6,225 nt of DNA from an uncultured Clostridium sp. (GTDB lineage: Bacteria; Bacillota_A; Clostridia; Lachnospirales; Lachnospiraceae). The stretch lies in the NCBI GenBank assembly GCA_900556965.1, contig USQV01000066.1, positions 1-6,225 on the forward strand. The letters run 5' to 3'. The translations under genes were made by a program, and so were the position numbers. Below are positions 1 to 4,904 of this stretch, piece after piece (position 1 is the stretch's first letter; every line of letters begins with the position of its first letter). The notes below the pieces were generated by a model. The model worked only from the letters and a program-made list of their open reading frames with translations, ran no database searches and had not been told where the DNA came from.

Positions 1-53
1 AGGCAACGGACTCTGACTCCGTCATTTTCAAGGTTCGAATCCTTGTAGCCCAG
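1..53 (+). tRNA. tRNA-Gln (anticodon CUG), 5' end outside the window
   Basis: This is the 3' part of a glutamine tRNA that reads CAG codons. The anticodon stem is ACGGA (6-10) paired with TCCGT (18-22), enclosing the 7-nt loop CTCTGAC (11-17) with anticodon CTG at 13-15. The T-arm is CAAGG/CCTTG around TTCGAAT (29-45). The 3' acceptor strand TAGCCCA is at 46-52 and the discriminator base G at 53. The bases that follow are CTG, so CCA is not encoded and must be added after transcription. The 5' acceptor strand and most of the D-arm lie before the window, so other tRNAs may precede it in an operon. A terminator follows within 10 nt, which makes this the last gene of its transcript. Confidence 0.95.
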
Positions 54-61
54 CTGAAAAG

Positions 62-102
62 AGAGCGTCAAACCTTTATGAAAAGTGTTTGGGGCTCTTT
101 TT
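62..102 (+). terminator. Intrinsic terminator of the tRNA transcript
   Basis: A hairpin is built from AGAGC (62-66) with GCTCT (94-98), an internal GT/GG mismatch, CAAAC (69-73) with GTTTG (87-91), and CTTT (74-77) with AAAG (82-85) around the loop ATGA. It runs straight into a T-tract at 98-102. It sits 9 nt after the tRNA end, as expected for a tRNA operon terminator. The T-tract is shared with the left arm of the inverted repeat that follows. Confidence 0.85.
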
Positions 103-136
103 GTGTCATAGGAAACTTTGTCCTATGACACAAAAA
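98..136. repeat. Perfect 16-bp inverted repeat with 7-nt loop
   Basis: The arms 98-113 and 121-136 are exact reverse complements (core TGTGTCATAGGA / TCCTATGACACA) around AACTTTG. The arms begin with T-tracts and end with A-tracts on both strands, the reverse of an intrinsic terminator (A-tract, GC stem, T-tract), so it is not simply a second terminator. It may be a small dispersed palindromic repeat that inserted at or evolved beside a tRNA terminator, or a transcript-stabilising hairpin. Its function is unknown from this window alone. Confidence 0.8.
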
Positions 137-222
137 ATGCGAAACAGGAAATTTCGATGGAGTTTTCCGTTATGCAAAAGAAGCAGGAGCAAAATGAGAG
201 CAAAACGGAAGCCACTTTGGTA

Positions 223-252
223 TTGCAATAGGAACCCGTTATCGAGTATAAT
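223..252 (+). promoter_or_regulatory. Sigma-A-type promoter of the thioesterase-cvfB-ridA unit
   Basis: A perfect -10 box TATAAT lies at 247-252, with TTGCAA at 223-228 as the -35 (TTG matches the consensus), separated by 18 bp. Transcription would start near 259, giving a leader of only about 14 nt before the ATG at 273. The Shine-Dalgarno AAAGGA (260-265) falls almost at the predicted 5' end. The stretch 137-222 before it shows no gene or clear site. Confidence 0.65.
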
Positions 253-272
253 AGCATGGAAAGGACAAAAAT

Positions 273-980
273 ATGTACGAATTACAAAGTCGTGTCCGTT
301 ATAGTGAATTGGATGCGGATGCCAGATTATCCATCATAGGGATCATGAATTATCTTCAGGACTGCTCAACGCTTCAGTCGGAGGACTGCGGTGTGGGACT
401 TGACTGGCTGGAAAAAGAAAAACGGGCATGGCTTCTGTCCTCATGGCAGATCCAGATCCGGGAAAGGCCGAAGCTCGGGGAACACATTACCGTTGCAACC
501 TGGCCTTATGAGATCAAGGGAATCTATGCAATGCGTAATTTTGTGATCTTAAATGAGCAGAGGAAATATCTGGTACAGGCAAATTCCTGCTGGTTCCTCT
601 ATGATACGGAGGCGGGAAGACCGGTTCGGATCATGGAAAGCGATGTCGAGAAATACGGTGCAGAGGAGCCAAGGCTTGAAATGGACTATGCCCCCCGGAG
701 GATCCTTCTCCCGGATAATATGACAGAGGTGGGCAGGCTCACGATCCTCCGGCATCAGATCGACACGAATCATCATGTAAATAATGCACAGTATGTAGAT
801 ATTGCCCGGGAGGTCATTCCGGCAGATATAAAGATCCGCCAGATCCGTGCAGAATATAAAAAGGCGGCGGTGCTCGGAGATGAGGTCGTATTGAAAGCTG
901 CGGAAACAGCAGACGGATATGTGGTTTCTCTCTGCAGCGAAGACGGCAGTATCTTTGCTAATATAGAGCTGGCTGATTAG
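273..980 (+). CDS. Acyl-ACP thioesterase (FatA/FatB-like, double hot-dog)
   Basis: The protein (235 aa) belongs to the bacterial branch of acyl-[acyl carrier protein] thioesterases, cytoplasmic enzymes that hydrolyse acyl-ACP to free fatty acid and ACP. The N-terminal hot-dog domain spans about 3-130 (long helix with IMNYLQD near 24-30; WQIQIRERPKLGE with the typical strand pattern near 58-70). The second hot-dog domain, about 145-235, carries the active-site motif D164-T-N166-H-H168-V-N-N, the Asp/Asn/His set of the family. The conserved glutamate is E194 in AEYKK; at the place where plant enzymes have Cys (EYRREC) this protein has Ala199. Length is normal for bacterial members. The ATG at 273 is supported by AAAGGA 7 nt upstream and by the family-typical N-terminus. 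It is the first gene of a likely operon, 44 nt before the cvfB-like gene. The preferred chain length cannot be read from the sequence. There is no signal peptide or membrane segment. Confidence 0.9.
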   Translation: MYELQSRVRYSELDADARLSIIGIMNYLQDCSTLQSEDCGVGLDWLEKEKRAWLLSSWQIQIRERPKLGEHITVATWPYEIKGIYAMRNFVILNEQRKYLVQANSCWFLYDTEAGRPVRIMESDVEKYGAEEPRLEMDYAPRRILLPDNMTEVGRLTILRHQIDTNHHVNNAQYVDIAREVIPADIKIRQIRAEYKKAAVLGDEVVLKAAETADGYVVSLCSEDGSIFANIELAD

Positions 981-1024
981 TCAGCACGGCCCGGCGTTAC
1001 AGACGGGCGGAAAGGACGAAAGAC

Positions 1025-1882
1025 ATGTTGGAGCTTGGAAAAATTCAAGAACTCGAAGTAATAAAGGAAAAAGACTTTGGCATTTATCTGGGTGAGCCGG
1101 GGAAAAATGCGGAGGGCACAGAAAAGGGAGTGCTCCTTCCGAAAAAACAGGTTCCGGAGGGAACAAAAACCGGCGACCTCCTGCGCGTCTTCTTATATAA
1201 AGACTCAGAAGACAGGATTATCGCCACAACATCAACACCGAAACTGACGTTGGGAGAAACGGCTGTCCTCACGGTGAAGGAGGTTTCAAAGATCGGTGCA
1301 TTTCTCGATATGGGACTGGAAAAGGATCTTCTTCTTCCGTTTAAAGAGCAGACATATTCGGTAAGAAAGGGAGAAAGATGCCTCGTAGGTCTGTATATCG
1401 ATAAGAGCAAGCGCCTCGCGGCGACAATGAAGGCATATTCCCTTCTTCGTAGTGACTCTCCGTATAAAACGGGGGACGAGGTGGACGGATTTATTTTTGA
1501 GATCAATCCTGAGCTTGGAGCTTTTGTGGCTGTAGATGAGCGATATTACGGAATGATCCCGAAAAGGGAGCTGTTTGCAGGCTTCAAGGTGGGTCAGGAT
1601 ATACACGCCCGAGTTACCAGAGTCCGGGAGGACGGGAAGCTGGACTTAAGCTCCAGAGAAAAGGCCCACAATCAGATATTTGATGATGCCGAGCTGGTTA
1701 TGAAGGTGCTCGGGGAGTTTGACGGCGTGCTGCCGTTTAATGACAAGGCATCCCCGGAGGTGATCGCACGGGAATTTAAGCTCAGCAAGAATGCATTTAA
1801 ACGCGCTGTTGGCCATCTTTTAAAAGAGGGTAAAATAGAAATAACAGAAAAAAGCATAAGAGCATTGGAGGAAAAGAAATGA
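1025..1882 (+). CDS. cvfB: CvfB/YitL-family S1-type RNA-binding protein
   Basis: The protein (285 aa) resembles CvfB of Staphylococcus aureus and YitL of Bacillus subtilis: several S1-like OB domains followed by a winged helix. S1-like blocks are visible at about 1-70 (FGIYLGEPG, GVLLPKKQVPEG), 76-135 (LTVKEVSKIGAFLDMGLEKD, then LLLPF; KRLAATMK) and 148-212 (GDEVDGFIFEINPELGAFVA, then GMIPKRELF; GKLDLSSREK). The winged helix covers about 220-282 (SPEVIAREFKLSKNAFKRAV, then GHLLKEGKI). In S. aureus CvfB binds RNA and affects virulence-factor expression; the target here is unknown. The start is supported by AAAGGA at 1011-1016, 8 nt before the ATG. There is no terminator between it and the thioesterase gene (44-nt gap), and its stop codon overlaps the start of ridA as ATGA, so it is probably co-transcribed with both. 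Family assignment is firm; the exact physiological role is not. Confidence 0.88.
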   Translation: MLELGKIQELEVIKEKDFGIYLGEPGKNAEGTEKGVLLPKKQVPEGTKTGDLLRVFLYKDSEDRIIATTSTPKLTLGETAVLTVKEVSKIGAFLDMGLEKDLLLPFKEQTYSVRKGERCLVGLYIDKSKRLAATMKAYSLLRSDSPYKTGDEVDGFIFEINPELGAFVAVDERYYGMIPKRELFAGFKVGQDIHARVTRVREDGKLDLSSREKAHNQIFDDAELVMKVLGEFDGVLPFNDKASPEVIAREFKLSKNAFKRAVGHLLKEGKIEITEKSIRALEEKK

Positions 1883-2253
1883 AGAAAGTAATCAGCACAA
1901 CAAACGCACCGGCAGCAATCGGACCGTATTCCCAGGCAATCGAAGCGAACGGATTTGTATTCGCATCCGGACAGATCCCGGTAGATCCTGCTACAGGCAA
2001 TGTTCCGGAGGGAATCGAGGGACAGGCTGAGCAGGTTATGAAGAATATGAAGAACCTGCTGGAAGCAGCAGGCACATCCCTTGATAACGTGGTAAAGACA
2101 ACAGTATTTATCCAGAGCATGGATGACTTCGCAACGATCAACGGAATCTACTCCAAGTATTTTGAAAAGGAATGCCCGGCTCGTTCCTGCGTTGAGGTTG
2201 CCAAGCTGCCGAAGGGCGTTCTTCTTGAGATGGAAGCTATCGCTGTAAAATAA
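1879..2253 (+). CDS. ridA: RidA family reactive enamine/imine deaminase
   Basis: The protein (124 aa, normal length) is a YjgF/YER057c/UK114 (RidA) member. These trimeric cytosolic enzymes hydrolyse reactive 2-aminoacrylate-type enamines and imines, formed by PLP enzymes such as serine/threonine dehydratase, to 2-keto acids and ammonia, so protecting other PLP enzymes. Diagnostic motifs are GPYSQAI (15-21, with Y17), FASGQIPVDP (28-37, with S30-G31), N88, and PARSCVEVAKLPKG (100-113) with R102, the carboxylate-binding arginine that marks the active RidA subfamily, and E119 in EMEAIAV. All key residues are present, so the enzyme is predicted active. The start codon overlaps the cvfB stop (ATGA), and GGAGG (1867-1871) lies 7 nt upstream inside cvfB, so translation is probably coupled. 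A strong terminator 48 nt after the stop ends the unit. Confidence 0.95.
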   Translation: MKKVISTTNAPAAIGPYSQAIEANGFVFASGQIPVDPATGNVPEGIEGQAEQVMKNMKNLLEAAGTSLDNVVKTTVFIQSMDDFATINGIYSKYFEKECPARSCVEVAKLPKGVLLEMEAIAVK

Positions 2254-2301
2254 GCGGAAAATCGGCATTATTGCCAAATAAACATTAAATAATGAACTTT
2301 T

Positions 2302-2337
2302 AGAGGGGAAATCGTATGGTTTTCCCTCTGTTTTTTT
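2302..2337 (+). terminator. Intrinsic terminator after ridA
   Basis: A 12-bp stem pairs AGAGGGGAAATC (2302-2313) with GGTTTTCCCTCT (2318-2329), including two G-T wobbles, around the tetraloop GTAT, followed by G and seven T residues (2331-2337). It closes the thioesterase-cvfB-ridA unit. The next promoter candidate begins 7 nt later. Confidence 0.92.
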
Positions 2338-2343
2338 GCCTTA

Positions 2344-2371
2344 TAGACAAAATGATGGAAAAGAATAGAAT
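2344..2371 (+). promoter_or_regulatory. Candidate promoter of the MsmX-like gene
   Basis: TAGACA (2344-2349, 5 of 6 to TTGACA) and TAGAAT (2366-2371, 5 of 6 to TATAAT) are separated by 16 bp and lie immediately after the ridA terminator. Transcription would start near 2378 and produce a leader of about 135 nt before the ATG at 2513. A second, weaker -10-like TACAAT occurs at 2384-2389 without a good -35. Confidence 0.5.
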
Positions 2372-2398
2372 ATTTTGGTGAATTACAATATGGAAAAG

Positions 2399-2509
2399 TC
2401 CCCCTGTTTTGTGTAGGATATTATTAGAAAATTGTCTGTTGTGCGGCTTAAGCCTAAATGCACATAAGACAGGGTATACAAAGGTGAGACCTTTTGATGA
2501 GCAGGAGGA
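2399..2509 (+). promoter_or_regulatory. Structured 5' leader of the MsmX-like gene, possible translational control element
   Basis: Three helices can be drawn by eye. The first pairs TCCCCCTG (2399-2406) with CAGGAGGA (2502-2509), 7 of 8 pairs with one A-C mismatch; this would cover the Shine-Dalgarno AGGAGG of the gene. The second pairs TGTCT-GT-TGTGC (2433-2444) with GCACA-TA-AGACA (2460-2471), ten pairs with a 2x2 internal loop, enclosing the palindrome GGCTTAAGCC (2445-2454). The third pairs AAAGGT (2480-2485) with ACCTTT (2489-2494) around GAG. I do not recognise a known riboswitch. The second element could instead be a DNA operator, because it is a 39-bp dyad. Confidence 0.35.
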
Positions 2510-2512
2510 AAA

Positions 2513-3616
2513 ATGGCGGGATTAATATTAAAAAATGTAAACAAAGTTTTTCCGGGCGGGCAGATGGCAGTCAGGGATTTTTCACTTGAGATCAAAAACA
2601 GAGAATTTATTATTTTATCGGGTCCGGCGGGCTGCGGAAAATCTACACTGCTCCGCATGATCGCCGGTCTGGAGGAAATCAGCTCAGGTTCTCTGTTTAT
2701 TGACGGGAAAGATATGACGCATGCAGACCCTAAAGACAGAAACATAGCAATGGTATTTAAAAACAGTGTGCTGTATCCGGAAATGACAGTGGCCGGGAAT
2801 CTTTCCTTTGCACTGCGTATGGCAAAGCTTCCGCAGGCAGAGATCGAAGAACGGATCGAAGATATCGCCGGATTCCTCAAAATAGAACGCATTTTAGATA
2901 AACAGTCCGAGGAGCTGTCAATGGAAGAAAGATATCGTGTATTGTTGGGCCGTGCTCTCATGCGCCGCCCGGGGATCCTTCTTCTCGACAGCACGATCGC
3001 GGATCTTAAGGAGAGCCTTCAGGAGGTTCTCCGAAGGGAGTTTTCCAAGGTGTGCAAAAAGATGGATATGACGGTCATCTATGTGACGGATAACCAGAAA
3101 ACAGCAATGGCCCTAGCGACAAGAATGGTCGTAATGGATGACGGAGAAATCTGTCAGGAGGGCTCTCCAAAGGAGCTGGTGGAATATCCCATAAACCGAT
3201 TTGTGGCGAGAGTGGCAGGATTTCCTCCAATGAATTTCTTTACGGCAGCTGTATTTAATGAGAACGGAAGAATAGGACTCAAAAACAAAAGCGGAAAGAC
3301 CTTCCTTTCAGAGAAGACGTCAGCGGCCTTAGAGAATGGCAGATATATCGGAAAAGAGGTTATCTTCGGTATTCGGGCCGACAGGATCCACATCTGTACG
3401 GATCAGAATGCAGAGAATGGCTGTTTTCAGGCAAAGTTTTCTCAGAATGAAACCCGTGAGCCTTTAAATGGGATCCGGTTTTTGATGGAGGATACAGGAG
3501 CGCTTTGTCTGGAGGGTCAGGAGCTTTCCATGCGTCCGGGAGAAAAGATAAAGATATCCATGGAACCGGATCAGATCTATGTGTTCGATAAAGAAACAGA
3601 GAAGATGATTCGATAG
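2513..3616 (+). CDS. MsmX/UgpC/MalK-like ABC ATPase homologue with degenerate catalytic motifs (predicted pseudo-ATPase)
   Basis: The protein (367 aa) has the length and layout of sugar-importer ATPases: a nucleotide-binding domain at about 1-235 and a C-terminal TOBE/regulatory domain at about 240-360 (PPMNFF 238-243; VIFGIRADRIH 283-293, normally GIRPEDIH). Walker A GPAGCGKST (37-45) is intact. The other motifs are changed: Q-loop VFQN becomes VFKN (K83); signature LSGGQ becomes LSMEE (135-139); Walker B LLLDE becomes LLLDS (S160 replaces the catalytic Glu); D-loop SNLD becomes ADLK (163-166); and the H-loop VTH becomes VTD (D193). Flanking residues still align with active relatives, and the frame is open, so these are substitutions, not frameshifts. 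It should bind a nucleotide at most, and hydrolysis looks impossible without a partner site. AGGAGG (2503-2508) lies 4 nt before the ATG. It stands alone between a promoter candidate and a terminator, with no permease or binding protein here. The next gene is a PucR-type regulator, so a regulatory or sensing role is plausible, but that is inference. Confidence 0.85.
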   Translation: MAGLILKNVNKVFPGGQMAVRDFSLEIKNREFIILSGPAGCGKSTLLRMIAGLEEISSGSLFIDGKDMTHADPKDRNIAMVFKNSVLYPEMTVAGNLSFALRMAKLPQAEIEERIEDIAGFLKIERILDKQSEELSMEERYRVLLGRALMRRPGILLLDSTIADLKESLQEVLRREFSKVCKKMDMTVIYVTDNQKTAMALATRMVVMDDGEICQEGSPKELVEYPINRFVARVAGFPPMNFFTAAVFNENGRIGLKNKSGKTFLSEKTSAALENGRYIGKEVIFGIRADRIHICTDQNAENGCFQAKFSQNETREPLNGIRFLMEDTGALCLEGQELSMRPGEKIKISMEPDQIYVFDKETEKMIR

Positions 3617-3637
3617 AACCGAAAAACACAAAGAGAT

Positions 3638-3676
3638 GGGGGCATGTCCGGATCGTTCGGAGCATGCCTCCTTTTT
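3638..3676 (+). terminator. Intrinsic terminator after the MsmX-like gene
   Basis: GGGGGCATG (3638-3646) pairs with CATGCCTCC (3663-3671; one G-T wobble). TCCG (3647-3650) pairs with CGGA (3658-3661), leaving one bulged G. The loop is GATCGTT and five T residues follow (3672-3676). It separates the MsmX-like gene from the regulator-ftsEX unit. Confidence 0.9.
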
Positions 3677-3686
3677 ATATATATCG

Positions 3687-3740
3687 CAGTAAACAACATT
3701 TTTATAAAAAAATACAAAATTTTTCTTTCTTTTTTTACTG
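3687..3740. promoter_or_regulatory. AT-rich upstream region with a spaced CAGTAAA/TTTACTG dyad
   Basis: CAGTAAA (3687-3693) and TTTACTG (3734-3740) are exact reverse complements 40 bp apart. They flank very AT-rich DNA that includes the palindrome TTTTTATAAAAA (3699-3710) and T-runs. The stretch could serve as an UP-element or as bent DNA upstream of the regulator promoter. A spaced 7-bp dyad in AT-rich DNA can also occur by chance. Confidence 0.25.
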
Positions 3741-3754
3741 TTTTGCATTAGAAT
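3726..3754 (+). promoter_or_regulatory. Candidate promoter of the regulator-ftsE-ftsX unit
   Basis: TAGAAT (3749-3754) is a good -10 box. At 17 bp upstream lies only the weak -35-like TTTCTT (3726-3731). Transcription would then start near 3761, exactly at the beginning of the tandem repeat. Alternatives inside the repeat are TATATG (3764-3769) paired with TTGCAT (3743-3748, 15-bp spacing) and TATATT (3789-3794) with no -35. The exact site is uncertain, but a promoter is expected because a strong terminator lies upstream. Confidence 0.35.
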
Positions 3755-3760
3755 AAGAAA

Positions 3761-3794
3761 AGGTATATGTCCATATTAGGTATATGTCTATATT
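3761..3794. repeat. Tandem 17-bp direct repeat, probable operator of the regulator gene
   Basis: Two copies, AGGTATATGTCCATATT (3761-3777) and AGGTATATGTCTATATT (3778-3794), abut without a gap and differ at one base. Each contains a small dyad ATATG-TC-(C/T)ATAT. The pair lies between the promoter candidate and the Shine-Dalgarno, 20 bp before the start codon of a DNA-binding protein gene, which fits an autoregulatory binding site. Binding by this regulator is inferred, not shown. Confidence 0.6.
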
Positions 3795-3814
3795 AATGTA
3801 AAGGAGAGAGCAAT

Positions 3815-4903
3815 ATGATTTCAAATCAAATATTACAGGCGAACATTGAAGGCTTGAAGGAAATTACCAGAATCGATCTTTGCGTGTGTGATATTGAGGG
3901 AAAGGTTCTGGCCTCCACGTTTGATCATGCGGAAGAATATGAAAGCTCCATCCTTGCGTTTGCAGATTCACCGGCTGACAGTCAGGTAATTTCCGGCTAT
4001 CAGTTTTTCAAGGTGTTTGACGAACATCAGTTAGAGTACATCTTACTGGCCAAGGTCGCCAGCGATGACGTTTATATGGTAGGAAAACTGGCAGCGTTCC
4101 AGATACAGAATCTTCTGGTTGCCTACAAGGAGAGATTTGATAAGGATAATTTCATCAAGAATCTTCTTCTCGATAATCTTCTTCTGGTGGATATTTATAA
4201 CCGGGCAAAGAAGCTCCATATTGAGACGAATGTTAAACGTGTAGTATTCCTGATTGAAACGAAGAATGAAAAGGATGTCAATGCACTGGAGACGGTCAGA
4301 AGCCTGTTCTCTGCAAGAACGAAGGATTTTATCACTGCAGTAGATGAAAAGGATATTATCCTTGTGCGCGAGGTAAAGACGGGAGAAACCTACGAGGATC
4401 TGGAGAAAACAGCCAATACACTTCTTGATATGCTGAATACGGAAGCAATGTCCAAGGTTCATATTGCATTCGGTACCATCGTAAATGAAATTAAGGACGT
4501 TTCCCGTTCCTATAAAGAAGCAAAAATGGCTCTGGACGTCGGAAAGATCTTTTACAGCAGTAAAAATGTCGTTGCCTATTCCAACCTCGGTATCGGCCGG
4601 TTGATCTATCAGCTTCCGATCCCTCTCTGCAAAATGTTTATCAAAGAGATCTTCGACGGAAAGAATCCGGATGAGTTTGATGAGGAAACATTGACAACGA
4701 TCAACAAATTCTTTGAAAACAGCCTGAATGTCTCAGAAACATCCAGACAGCTTTATATTCACAGAAACACGCTGGTATATCGTCTGGATAAGCTCCAGAA
4801 AAGCACAGGGCTGGATCTGCGGGTATTTGAGGATGCGATCACCTTCAAGATCGCGCTTATGGTCGTCAAGTACATGAAGTATATGGAGAATCTGGACTAC
4901 TAA
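3815..4903 (+). CDS. PucR/CdaR-family transcriptional regulator
   Basis: The protein (362 aa) has the layout of PucR/CdaR (sugar diacid regulator-like) regulators. An N-terminal sensor-like segment covers about 1-110 (LCVCDIEGKVLAST near 22-35, then a helix near 93-108). A GGDEF-like central domain lies at about 135-255 and includes the family motif SRSYKEAKMAL (230-240). The C-terminal PucR helix-turn-helix lies at about 295-355 with NVSETSRQLYIHRNTLVYRL (305-324) and FEDAITFKIAL (338-348). There is no membrane segment or signal peptide, so it is cytoplasmic. The start is supported by AAGGAG (3801-3806), 8 nt before the ATG. The family generally responds to small metabolites; the ligand here is unknown. 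It follows the MsmX-like gene after a terminator and leads into ftsE with a 1-nt gap, so it shares a transcript with ftsE-ftsX. It may bind the tandem repeat at 3761-3794. Confidence 0.88.
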   Translation: MISNQILQANIEGLKEITRIDLCVCDIEGKVLASTFDHAEEYESSILAFADSPADSQVISGYQFFKVFDEHQLEYILLAKVASDDVYMVGKLAAFQIQNLLVAYKERFDKDNFIKNLLLDNLLLVDIYNRAKKLHIETNVKRVVFLIETKNEKDVNALETVRSLFSARTKDFITAVDEKDIILVREVKTGETYEDLEKTANTLLDMLNTEAMSKVHIAFGTIVNEIKDVSRSYKEAKMALDVGKIFYSSKNVVAYSNLGIGRLIYQLPIPLCKMFIKEIFDGKNPDEFDEETLTTINKFFENSLNVSETSRQLYIHRNTLVYRLDKLQKSTGLDLRVFEDAITFKIALMVVKYMKYMENLDY

Positions 4904-4904
4904 A

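Noticed and set aside
89..304. Open frame of 71 codons on the + strand before the thioesterase gene
   Set aside because: It begins inside the tRNA terminator hairpin, crosses the palindrome and the promoter, overlaps the thioesterase start, has no ribosome binding site, and encodes a low-complexity Arg/Lys/Ser-rich product with no recognisable family.
989..1008. GCCCG/CGGGC hairpin between the thioesterase and cvfB genes
   Set aside because: The stem is only 5 bp and no T-tract follows, so it does not support a terminator; the two genes probably share a transcript.
1672..2277. 201-codon open frame on the - strand opposite cvfB and ridA
   Set aside because: It is antisense to two well-supported genes, shows no family resemblance and has Cys/Ser/Leu-rich composition typical of reverse-strand shadows.
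2383..2994. 203-codon open frame on the - strand opposite the start of the MsmX-like gene
   Set aside because: It overlaps the leader and the nucleotide-binding domain of a clearly homologous gene and has no recognisable domain.
2513..3616. Decayed pseudogene as the explanation for the missing ABC motifs
   Set aside because: The frame is full length, the residues around each changed motif still align with MsmX-type proteins, and promoter candidate, ribosome binding site and terminator are intact. A very recent loss cannot be fully excluded without relatives.
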